A DNA stretch of 12,948 nt from Archaeoglobus sp. (GTDB taxonomy: Archaea; Halobacteriota; Archaeoglobi; Archaeoglobales; Archaeoglobaceae). The stretch is from assembly GCA_003978865.1 (NCBI GenBank), contig QNXS01000039.1:1-12948 (forward strand). The letters are read 5' to 3'. This document shows, piece by piece, positions 6,673 to 12,901 of the stretch. The notes under the pieces are model-generated. The model made no database searches and was not told where the DNA came from. It saw only the letters and a list, made by a program, of their open reading frames with translations. A program made the translations under genes and the position numbers. The number at the start of each line of letters is the position of its first letter. Positions within the stretch are counted from its first letter, which is position 1.

Positions 6673-6863
6673 CGATAACCCTCCTCACTCAGGGCAAGCT
6701 TGATTCTGGCTACATCTTTTCTTATGGCTCTCATTCTACCCGGATTCTCAAGAGCGCCACCACTCCTCGAAAGCGTTCTAAGTTTTAGAAGTTCCAGCTC
6801 CAGCTCTCTCAACTTTTTAATTTTGTTCTCTCTGCTCATCTCCCTTATCTCCTTCATTCTCAT
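6666..6863 (-). CDS. rpl29: Large ribosomal subunit protein uL29 (L29)
   Basis: A 65-residue uL29, a small two-helix protein next to the exit tunnel that with uL23 forms the docking site for SRP and other nascent-chain factors. The first helix MRMKEIREMSRENKIKKLRE continues as LELELLKLRTLSRSGGALEN, and the second has MRAIRKDVARIKLALSEEGY. ATG at 6863 follows GAGGTGG by 5 nt and is preferred to the ATG at 6857. The uS3 stop is fused to its SD (TGAGGTG). The last codons also encode the SD of the next gene (rnp1), whose proposed start overlaps the uL29 stop by 7 nt. Normal length for archaea. Confidence 0.95.
   Translation of the reverse strand: MRMKEIREMSRENKIKKLRELELELLKLRTLSRSGGALENPGRMRAIRKDVARIKLALSEEGYRC
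6679..6686 (-). promoter_or_regulatory. rnp1: Shine-Dalgarno site GAGGAGGG that decides the rnp1 start
   Basis: GAGGAGGG lies inside the last codons of uL29. The GGAGG core is 7 nt before CTG at 6672, about the same spacing as for uL23 (GGAGG, 7 nt, ATG). No ATG, GTG or TTG lies at a usable distance downstream in any frame that opens rnp1. This makes CTG 6672 the best rnp1 start on sequence evidence alone. Confidence 0.65.
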
Positions 6864-6873
6864 TTAAGCCACC

Positions 6874-7587
6874 TCACCCACTTTTCTCACTTTTCTCACT
6901 TTTCTTTTCAACTTCTTCTGCCTCATTTCTCTCTTCTTCCTTTTGTACTTCCTCCTCTTTTTTCTCGTTCTCTGTTTCCAAATCCTCAGAGATCTTTATA
7001 TCTTTAACTTCAAACTCATCTGGCAGAGTTACATCAGAAGGAATTACCTTAACAGTCACTCCAAGAACACCCAGTTTCTTTATTGCCACGTCAAATCCGG
7101 TTCTAACCATCGTATTCGCCGGTTCTCCAGTGTGAACCATCGTCCCAGCCAGAAATTTCTCCGTTCTTGCTCTCTCGCTTGTGAGTTTTCCGCTGATTAT
7201 TATTTCACACCCCTTTGCCCCAGCATCCATTATCCTGTAAAGAAATCTGTATCCTGCCTTTCTGAAGTACCATCCCCTTTCAAGAGCTCTTGCCAGCAAA
7301 GAAGCCATGAGCTGTGCGTTAAATTCTGGTTTCTTTATTTCATCAACGTTTACTTGTGGGTTGTCTATTCCAAACTCTTTCAGCTTCTCCGTGATAGTTT
7401 TTATTCTTCTTCCACCTTTTCCTATTACAAGTCCCGGTCTTTCTACAAAGAGAGTTACCTGAGTTCCGAGAGGCGTTCTTGTTATATCTATTCCTCCGAA
7501 TCCAGCATTTCTGATTTCCTGGTGCATCCACTCTTTAACTTTCATTTTCTTAACCCTATCCTCTACGAACTTTCTTTCTACAGCCAT
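6874..7587 (-). CDS. rps3: Small ribosomal subunit protein uS3 (S3) with acidic repeat tail
   Basis: A 237-residue uS3, located at the mRNA entry channel of the small subunit and part of its helicase function. The N-terminal KH domain has VERPGLVIGKGGRRIKTITE with the GKGG loop at residues 56-59; the C-terminal domain shows RALERGWYFRKAGYRFLYRI, GCEIIISGKLTSERARTEKF and ANTMVRTGFDVAIKKLGVLG, the family signature. After VTLPDEFEVKDI the last 40 or so residues form a charged Glu/Lys tail with no predicted fold, ending in KSEKSEKSG encoded by a 9-bp tandem repeat. Such acidic tails occur in archaeal uS3 and vary in length. ATG at 7587 follows GAGGTG by 5 nt. The stop abuts the uL29 SD. Confidence 0.97.
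   Translation of the reverse strand: MAVERKFVEDRVKKMKVKEWMHQEIRNAGFGGIDITRTPLGTQVTLFVERPGLVIGKGGRRIKTITEKLKEFGIDNPQVNVDEIKKPEFNAQLMASLLARALERGWYFRKAGYRFLYRIMDAGAKGCEIIISGKLTSERARTEKFLAGTMVHTGEPANTMVRTGFDVAIKKLGVLGVTVKVIPSDVTLPDEFEVKDIKISEDLETENEKKEEEVQKEEERNEAEEVEKKSEKSEKSG
6877..6903 (-). repeat. 9-bp tandem repeat (AAAAGTGAG, 3 copies) at the 3' end of uS3
   Basis: Minus-strand copies are AAAAGTGAG, AAAAGTGAG and AAAAGTGGG, in frame, encoding the end of the Lys-Ser-Glu tail. The third copy directly precedes the uS3 stop, which is fused to the uL29 SD as TGAGGTGG. Seen directly. Confidence 0.9.
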
Positions 7588-7605
7588 CGTAGCACCTCTT
7601 AAACT

Positions 7606-8073
7606 TCATGTTTCCTCTTTTACCTCCGCAACGAATTCAACAGTTGTGTAAACTTTAAATCTAGGAGTTGCCCTTCCGTAAGCTCTTGGCGTGTATCTCT
7701 TTAGCTTTCTGCCCATCTTTGCCTGTGCATGGATTATCACAAGTTCTTCTTTGTCTAAACCCTTGTATTCTGCATTCGCCTCGAGATTTCTGAGTACCTT
7801 TAGTATGTACTTCGCAGCTTTTTGGGGATATCTACCTGCATACCATCCATCTAATTTTTTGTGCGCCACCTTTTTCTTGTGTCTTCTGAATGGAACGGCT
7901 CTTTTCATCGCAATAACGTCTTCCAAGTATTTCTTTGCCTCTTCAACTTTCTTTCCTTTCAGTTCCCTGCATATTTCCATAGCGTGTTTGAAGCTTATGG
8001 GCATTTCATAACCCATCGCTCTTGCAGCTCTGTCCATGTTTTCAGGCGTATAAGAGTAGTTAACACAAGCCAT
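7606..8073 (-). CDS. rpl22: Large ribosomal subunit protein uL22 (L22)
   Basis: A 155-residue archaeal uL22. It binds 23S rRNA domains and its long beta hairpin lines the nascent-peptide tunnel. Family features: ENMDRAARAMGYEMPISFKH, AMEICRELKGKKVEEAKKYL, VIAMKRAVPFRRHKKKVAHK and the hairpin/C-terminal region AQAKMGRKLKRYTPRAYGRA, ending TPRFKVYTTVEFVAEV. The ATG at 8073 follows GAGGTGG by 5 nt, and the uS19 stop is fused to that SD (TGAGGTG). An 18-nt gap separates it from uS3. Length and motif order are normal for archaea. Confidence 0.97.
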   Translation of the reverse strand: MACVNYSYTPENMDRAARAMGYEMPISFKHAMEICRELKGKKVEEAKKYLEDVIAMKRAVPFRRHKKKVAHKKLDGWYAGRYPQKAAKYILKVLRNLEANAEYKGLDKEELVIIHAQAKMGRKLKRYTPRAYGRATPRFKVYTTVEFVAEVKEET

Positions 8074-8082
8074 TCAACCACC

Positions 8083-8484
8083 TCATTTAAGCGGAACAAA
8101 CTTACTGCTTCTTGTAGCTCCAACACCCGGACCGCTGTGCTTCTCGAACCTTCTTGTAAGTGCAAATTCTCCAAGTCTGTGTCCGATCATTTCAGGCTTT
8201 ATTTCGACCCTTATGAAGTCCTTTCCATTGTGAACGAAAATCGTTTTTCCCACCATTTCAGGCAAAATAACCATATCCCTGCAATGCGTTCTTGCAGTCC
8301 CTTTCTTTCTGAGTTTCCTGAGTAGTTTTTCTTCCTGCTCTACAAATCCTCTCTTAATCTTTCTTCTCTCTCTTGCAGGCATAAGCTCAGCTATTTGCTC
8401 GAGAGTCATTTTTTTAAGCTCTTCTATCGAGTAACCCCTATACCTAAACTCCTTCTGTCTAACAACCTTACTTTTCAGCGCCAT
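8083..8484 (-). CDS. rps19: Small ribosomal subunit protein uS19 (S19)
   Basis: A 133-residue archaeal uS19, which works with uS13 in the head of the small subunit near the A-site tRNA. The N-terminal archaeal part is EFRYRGYSIEELKKMTLEQI followed by the ARERRKIKRG motif; the conserved core is THCRDMVILPEMVGKTIFVH, then EIKPEMIGHRLGEFALTRRF and HSGPGVGATRSSKFVPLK at the C-terminus. This is the only gene in the cluster preceded by a sizeable AT-rich gap (60 nt), and its SD is atypical: GGGGG placed 9 nt before the ATG rather than GAGGTG at about 5 nt. It may therefore be read from its own promoter as well as from the upstream one. Confidence 0.97.
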   Translation of the reverse strand: MALKSKVVRQKEFRYRGYSIEELKKMTLEQIAELMPARERRKIKRGFVEQEEKLLRKLRKKGTARTHCRDMVILPEMVGKTIFVHNGKDFIRVEIKPEMIGHRLGEFALTRRFEKHSGPGVGATRSSKFVPLK

Positions 8485-8544
8485 TATCTTTAACCCCCAT
8501 ATATTTTTATATTACTAAAGAATGATTATGAAAAATTAAATAAA
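8485..8544 (-). promoter_or_regulatory. AT-rich gap between uL2 and uS19: possible terminator and/or internal promoter
   Basis: On the minus strand the uL2 stop is followed by a T-rich run (TTTATTTAATTTTTC), which resembles archaeal poly-U termination signals. Further on, ATATAAAAATATAT (8498-8511) resembles a TATA box; its centre is about 22 nt from the uS19 ATG, so initiation about 25 nt downstream would fall close to the ATG. No clear stem-loop is seen. Function is inferred from composition and position only. Confidence 0.4.
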
Positions 8545-9258
8545 TTATTTCCGTATTCCCGTCCTCCTCGCGGCAATGCTACCGACTTTTCTACCCGGAG
8601 GTGCATTCCTGCTCACAGTCTTTGGTTTTCCTACATGCTGGTGCTTGCCACCACCAAATGGATGGTCAACTGCATTCATGGCAACGCCTCTAACTCTTGG
8701 CCACTTTGCGGCTTTACTCTTCATTTTGTGATATTTCTTTCCAGCTTTGACAAACGGTTTGTCTGTCCTACCCCCTCCGGCAACAACACCTATCATTGCT
8801 CTACACTTGGGATTAAACCACTTTAACTTGCCAGAGGGCATTTGAATGAGAACTCTATCCTCCTCATGAGATACCACAAGAGCAAAAGTACCGCTTGCCC
8901 TCGCAAACTTTCCGCCATCTCCGGGCTGAGCTTCAATGTTACATACTGGAGTTCCCTCAGGTATATTCATGAGGGTGGTTATGTTTCCGGGCTTTAGTTC
9001 AATACCAGTTCCTGCCTCAACTGTCTCACCCGTGCCCATACCCTCAGTGGCTATTATGTACCTCGTCTCACCATCTGGAAGCTTTACGAGAGCTATTGGA
9101 GCATTTCTTGCAGGATCGTGCTCTATTGATATTACTCTTGCCCTTACAACTTCATCTCTAAACGGCAGGTGTTTTAGATCAGCCTTGTACTTGTGCGATG
9201 GAGCTGTGTACGTGGGAGTACCTTTCCCTCTGTTTTGAGAAATTATACGCTTACCCAT
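8545..9258 (-). CDS. rpl2: Large ribosomal subunit protein uL2 (L2)
   Basis: A 237-residue uL2, among the most conserved ribosomal proteins; it is needed for subunit association and for peptidyl-transferase centre integrity. The archaeal N-terminus MGKRIISQNRGKGTPTYTAP is clear, followed by the OB fold with RDEVVRARVISIEHDPARNA, the SH3-like domain with GTPVCNIEAQPGDGGKFARA, and the C-terminal VAMNAVDHPFGGGKHQHVGK. The conserved histidine there (His199) corresponds to the family's functionally important histidine in bacterial L2. ATG at 9258 follows GAGGTGA by 4 nt, with the uL23 stop fused to the SD. Length is normal for archaea. Confidence 0.98.
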   Translation of the reverse strand: MGKRIISQNRGKGTPTYTAPSHKYKADLKHLPFRDEVVRARVISIEHDPARNAPIALVKLPDGETRYIIATEGMGTGETVEAGTGIELKPGNITTLMNIPEGTPVCNIEAQPGDGGKFARASGTFALVVSHEEDRVLIQMPSGKLKWFNPKCRAMIGVVAGGGRTDKPFVKAGKKYHKMKSKAAKWPRVRGVAMNAVDHPFGGGKHQHVGKPKTVSRNAPPGRKVGSIAARRTGIRK

Positions 9259-9267
9259 CCAATCACC

Positions 9268-9513
9268 TCAGAATACTCCAAGCCTAGATAGAATTTCTTC
9301 AGCCGAATATTCAGGTTTTAGTTTGATGTAGGCTTTTTTCTCCCCCTTAGGAGTTATTAGTGTGTTCACCTTATCTACCTCAACATTGAATAACCTCTCA
9401 ACTTCCTTTTTTATTTCGGGCTTTCTTGCCCTAAGGTCTACTATAGCTGTTAGTACATTTTTCTCGAGTTCTGCAGTGCTTTTTTCCGTAACAAGAAAAC
9501 ACCTTATCAGCAT
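9268..9513 (-). CDS. rpl23: Large ribosomal subunit protein uL23 (L23)
   Basis: An 81-residue archaeal uL23, which sits at the tunnel exit and is the main ribosomal contact for SRP. Motifs: MLIRCFLVTEKSTAELEKNV at the start, TAIVDLRARKPEIKKEVERL, then FNVEVDKVNTLITPKGEKKA and YIKLKPEYSAEEILSRLGVF, the classic alpha/beta fold order. An open frame runs further upstream inside uL4, but the ATG at 9513 overlaps the uL4 stop (ATGCTGA, 7 nt) and has GGAGG 7 nt before it within the uL4 coding sequence. That start also fits the short archaeal family length. Strong translational coupling to uL4 is expected. Confidence 0.97.
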   Translation of the reverse strand: MLIRCFLVTEKSTAELEKNVLTAIVDLRARKPEIKKEVERLFNVEVDKVNTLITPKGEKKAYIKLKPEYSAEEILSRLGVF

Positions 9514-10265
9514 AACCAACCCTCCAGAACGCTTATAGCTGATTTTGTCCAAAGAGTTAACCTTCCAGCGTGTGTTCCGGGAGCCAATAGTTCAACATTC
9601 AGATCTTTTGCGAGAACAACGTCAACTCCCGGCAGATTTCTTGCAGCCTGCATTACGGGTGAAACTCTGCCAACAACTATCAGCAGACTCTTCCTTACTT
9701 TATACCTTCTACCCCTCATTTTACCCTTTCCCGCTCTGTATCTTTTACTGTTCGCAGCTTTCTCCACATCTGAATAAACTCCAGCTGCCTTTAGCACGGA
9801 AATGACATCTTTTGTTTTCGAAACATCTTCAAATTCATCAACAATAACTTTTGGAAGATCCCCCTCAAACAGGTGATTTCTTGCCATGACTATCTCAGGA
9901 TTTGCTGTTGCAGCTATTGCGGATCTGAGAGCTTTTCTCATCTCTTTTCTGTTTATTTTCTCATCCCACTTCTTCTGAGGTTTGGGCGGGTGGCATCTTC
10001 TGCCCTTAACCGCCTGAGGCACTTTAGCCGCTCTGTTTCCTGTTTTTAGTCTTGGCACTCTTGCATATCCATGCCCAGGTCCCCAGTTTTCAGCGGCATA
10101 GTTGATCCCAGCAAGTGGATTTGTTCCATACGGCTGTCTTTTGTGGCTTTGAATTGCATGAACAGCTTTCCTGATTATGTCCGGTCTGAAGACTTCTTCA
10201 AAAACATCGGGCAACTCTAATTCTTCAGCAATATCTCCGGTAAGGGAAAGAACTTTTGCTTTCAT
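9507..10265 (-). CDS. rpl4: Large ribosomal subunit protein uL4 (L4)
   Basis: A 252-residue archaeal uL4. A globular domain sits on the subunit surface and a long loop reaches into the exit tunnel. Seen: MKAKVLSLTGDIAEELELPD at the N-terminus, FRPDIIRKAVHAIQSHKRQP, the tunnel-loop region GPGHGYARVPRLKTGNRAAK followed by the VKGRRCHPPKPQKKW segment, LRSAIAATANPEIVMARNHL, and near the C-terminus VVLAKDLNVELLAPGTHAGR. The frame also has an ATG at 10271, overlapping the uL3 stop, but GGGGAG lies 6 nt before the ATG at 10265, so I prefer the latter. It overlaps uL23 by 7 nt at its end. Confidence 0.97.
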   Translation of the reverse strand: MKAKVLSLTGDIAEELELPDVFEEVFRPDIIRKAVHAIQSHKRQPYGTNPLAGINYAAENWGPGHGYARVPRLKTGNRAAKVPQAVKGRRCHPPKPQKKWDEKINRKEMRKALRSAIAATANPEIVMARNHLFEGDLPKVIVDEFEDVSKTKDVISVLKAAGVYSDVEKAANSKRYRAGKGKMRGRRYKVRKSLLIVVGRVSPVMQAARNLPGVDVVLAKDLNVELLAPGTHAGRLTLWTKSAISVLEGWLC

Positions 10266-10267
10266 CT

Positions 10268-11254
10268 TCATCTCCCCTGCTTTGATGTTGTGCTTACATA
10301 GATAAGATTGACACCATCATACTGGACTTTTGGAGGTCTTACAGCATCTCTAACTCTAACAAGCCTCTTAACACATCCCGGAACGCTACCCGCAATAAGC
10401 ATATACTCACTCCTAACAACCCCGTAGTGAGGAAATCCGCCAGATGGTGTAACTTCCTCCCCGTTTTCTCCGATTTTAATTATTCTTTTGTTGTATTCCG
10501 TCCTCTGATGAAAACCCATCTGACCTGCCTGAGGAACCGTCCATCTGACATGGTGAGGATTCCAAGGACCAAGACACCCGACTCTGCGGTGTTTACTGCT
10601 TCTTGCATGTTTAGCATCAAGTGTTATGATGCCCCATCTCTTTACTGGGCCCTGAAAGCCCTTACCTTTCGTTATGGAAATAACATCTACTATAGCTCCA
10701 TCCCCGTATACTTCACTTACAGATATTTCTTTACCAAGCTTTGATATTGCATAATCAAGAGCTGAATTTACATCCCCTCCAACCTTGTATTCCATTACAT
10801 CAGGAACTTTTTTCGGAACGCCAGTTATTCTGTACGGCTGTGTATACGTGATTACTCTGATTTCGGTAGCATCAACCTCTCTCAACTTTTCAACATTTCC
10901 GCCGTTCTTTGGTAACTGAAGTCTTCTTGAAAGTTGAGAATCGAGAGATTGTGCCCATACCTCACATGCAATTTCAAGTCCATAGGTTGACTTTCTGTAA
11001 GCCCTAATACCCGCTACTTTTATTGGAGGTGTTTCTAAAACTGTTACGGGTATTACTATTTCCTCCCCATAAGTTGGAGAGTTCTTCCTATCGTCAACAA
11101 TTACCACATGCGTCATACCGGCTTTATAACCGGCAAAGCCAAGTAATCTTGTTTCACTGCATTCGGGCCAAGCCCTTATCCTCGGAATGATTCTGCTGGC
11201 TCTCTTTCTTGGGCTGTACGCAAGGGATCCTCTTCTTGGCCTGTGTTCCTTCAT
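10268..11254 (-). CDS. rpl3: Large ribosomal subunit protein uL3 (L3)
   Basis: A 328-residue archaeal uL3 (bacterial L3 is about 210). It binds 23S rRNA early in assembly and its extension approaches the peptidyl-transferase centre. Features: MKEHRPRRGSLAYSPRKRAS at the N-terminus, LLGFAGYKAGMTHVVIVDDR, the family signature KGKGFQGPVKRWG at residues 196-208, the loop LGPWNPHHVRWTVPQAGQMG (228-247) and FHQRTEYNKR just after. ATG at 11254 is preceded by AAAGGTGAT with 5 nt spacing. It is 42 nt downstream of the methyltransferase gene, with no obvious promoter in between, so co-transcription with the two upstream genes is likely. Confidence 0.98.
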   Translation of the reverse strand: MKEHRPRRGSLAYSPRKRASRIIPRIRAWPECSETRLLGFAGYKAGMTHVVIVDDRKNSPTYGEEIVIPVTVLETPPIKVAGIRAYRKSTYGLEIACEVWAQSLDSQLSRRLQLPKNGGNVEKLREVDATEIRVITYTQPYRITGVPKKVPDVMEYKVGGDVNSALDYAISKLGKEISVSEVYGDGAIVDVISITKGKGFQGPVKRWGIITLDAKHARSSKHRRVGCLGPWNPHHVRWTVPQAGQMGFHQRTEYNKRIIKIGENGEEVTPSGGFPHYGVVRSEYMLIAGSVPGCVKRLVRVRDAVRPPKVQYDGVNLIYVSTTSKQGR

Positions 11255-11296
11255 TACAAATCACCTTTCCTGGATGTTCACAATGTAAATGTAACC

Positions 11297-12064
11297 CTAA
11301 ACCTCCCGCAGGAAGTTGTAAACAGACAGACTTGCCATTACAGCTTCCTCAAGCCTTACTGTTTCTGTGCCCTGTCTTGGTACAAGGTTCCATGTTCTTC
11401 CCCTTAGAGATACTCCAAGCCTGCCGGCTATTTCATGGACTCCTTCTTTTGGATTGCCAAAGACAAATGTTGGATTTCTCAACTCCATCACTTCTTCTGG
11501 AGATGGAATCTTACCTCTGCGGGAGGTTATCACCACATCCCTTCGCCGAACTATATCATTTAGTTCTACTAACCTTACTCTGTAACCCCAATACTCCCGG
11601 GGTTCTGCTATCTCAACCACCAACGGCTTCTTCGAACAGACCCTGACGGTTACGCGGGCACCCTTCCTCAGATTTTTACCTTTAAGCAGTGCCAGGGCCT
11701 TAGCACCTACATCGACCCAGCACGTACCGTCAGGACCAACCAATCTTATGACGGCTTCCCTCACCTCTCCTGTTTTTAAAGTTTTTGGCTTGTGAGATGG
11801 TATTTTGAGCGGGGGGATAACTCCAGCATACCTGAGATTCTTCTTTATTGGAATGAGCTTTTTTCTCAAATATTGGGGCATTACAGCATACTCAAGCATT
11901 TCTGCAATGTACTCCGACTCATCGAGTACCGGATCGAAATAGATTAATATTTCATCAACCTGAAAAACTGCTGCCGCTCTAGCTATTTGTCCGATCTTGT
12001 AAGCTTTTATCTTTGGATCTTTCTCGTTTAAAAGAGAGGAGGATGGAATAGCTATCGAAATCAT
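11297..12064 (-). CDS. SPOUT-class RNA methyltransferase (archaeal relative of SPOUT1/C9orf114)
   Basis: A 255-residue protein of the putative RNA methyltransferase family often found just upstream of archaeal uL3 genes. It begins MISIAIPSSSLLNEKDPKIK followed by AYKIGQIARAAAVFQVDEIL, the first part of an alpha/beta knot fold. An inserted OB-like domain covers about residues 90-165 (GPDGTCWVDVGAKALALLKG). The C-terminal knot has TFVFGNPKEGVHEIAGRLG and NLVPRQGTETVRLEEAVMAS, the glycine-rich loops expected to bind S-adenosylmethionine. The target is not known from sequence; proximity to ribosomal genes suggests rRNA. The ATG at 12064 is preferred over GTG 12073 and TTG 12070 because GGTG lies 6 nt upstream and the conserved ISIAIPSS starts there. 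It follows the BtpA gene by 15 nt. Confidence 0.88.
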   Translation of the reverse strand: MISIAIPSSSLLNEKDPKIKAYKIGQIARAAAVFQVDEILIYFDPVLDESEYIAEMLEYAVMPQYLRKKLIPIKKNLRYAGVIPPLKIPSHKPKTLKTGEVREAVIRLVGPDGTCWVDVGAKALALLKGKNLRKGARVTVRVCSKKPLVVEIAEPREYWGYRVRLVELNDIVRRRDVVITSRRGKIPSPEEVMELRNPTFVFGNPKEGVHEIAGRLGVSLRGRTWNLVPRQGTETVRLEEAVMASLSVYNFLREV

Positions 12065-12079
12065 AATCAACACCGCTAT

Positions 12080-12847
12080 TCAGATGTTTGCTTTAAATGA
12101 CTTGACTATTCTTCTGACTCTATCTACATTTATCCTATTTTTTTCTTTAATGTCTTTAATGTAGGTTCCAACAATAATACCATCTGCAAGATTTTTCCTT
12201 CTTATAATCTCTGCAAGTTCTGGGGTTACACCGCTACCAGCGTAAACGGGAACAGAAAGTTTTTTCCTAAATAACGTTAATTCCTCAATAGAGAAAGCTT
12301 CACCAGTTGATTTACCTGTAACAACTGCTGCATCAGCAAGACATCTACTGAAGTTTTCTGCATAATCTTCGGGAGATGGGAAATGGTACGCATGTTTAAC
12401 GTTTACATCCGCAAATATCTTTGCCTTGCAATCTATTGCTTTTCTGTACCTTACAACCTCAGCCGCACAGCTTTCAAGCCACCCTTCTGGTGAGAGGGAG
12501 GAATAGAACATCTGATTTATTCTCACAAAATCAGCTCCTACAGCCTTTGCCACTGCAATAGCCGAGATTCCATCATTTCTTAAAACATTTATTCCCAAGC
12601 TGAGATTTGTTTCTCTAACAACTTCTCTCGCAACAACAGTAATTGAGGCAACGGTCTCCACCCCTACCTTTTTAAGAAATGGAACGTCGCCGTAGTTCTC
12701 AACTATTGCACCATCTGCTCCTCCCTCTTCTATCGCTTTAGCTTCACCAACTGCAATATCCACTATATCTTCAATTTCAAGCTTGTTTAATGGTGATCCG
12801 GGAAGAGGTGGCAGATGAATAACACACACTACTTCTGGATACTCCAT
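12080..12847 (-). CDS. BtpA-family TIM-barrel protein
   Basis: Member of the BtpA family, named from a cyanobacterial protein needed for stable photosystem I; in archaea, which have no photosystem, its role is not established. From the ATG at 12847 it has 255 residues. Seen: VIHLPPLPGSP at 9-19, GADGAIVENYGDVPF at 43-57, LSLGINVLRNDGISAIAVAK, VGADFVRINQM, FADVNVKHAYHFPSPEDYAE, DAAVVTGKSTGEAF and VPVYAGSGVTPELA, the order expected for a phosphate-binding TIM barrel. No SD is seen. The frame is open upstream to a TTG at 12901 and contains a GTG at 12865, which would add 18 or 6 residues, so the start is uncertain. It is first in the likely transcript, 15 nt before the methyltransferase gene. 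Confidence 0.87.
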   Translation of the reverse strand: MEYPEVVCVIHLPPLPGSPLNKLEIEDIVDIAVGEAKAIEEGGADGAIVENYGDVPFLKKVGVETVASITVVAREVVRETNLSLGINVLRNDGISAIAVAKAVGADFVRINQMFYSSLSPEGWLESCAAEVVRYRKAIDCKAKIFADVNVKHAYHFPSPEDYAENFSRCLADAAVVTGKSTGEAFSIEELTLFRKKLSVPVYAGSGVTPELAEIIRRKNLADGIIVGTYIKDIKEKNRINVDRVRRIVKSFKANI

Positions 12848-12901
12848 GCATGTAGTTTGTTTCACGGAAAAAATACGTTTTCCAGTCCAAGTTTCAAACA
12901 A

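Noticed and set aside
7343..7531. Minus-strand 62-codon frame inside uS3
   Set aside because: It is the out-of-frame reading of the uS3 KH-domain region and has no independent start signal.
6943..7602. 219-codon plus-strand open frame opposite uS3
   Set aside because: It is antisense to the certain uS3 gene, has a low-complexity Ser/Phe/Tyr-rich translation and no ribosome binding site.
11209..11646. 145-codon plus-strand open frame across the methyltransferase/uL3 gap
   Set aside because: It mostly overlaps the methyltransferase coding sequence in antisense and shows no protein family features.
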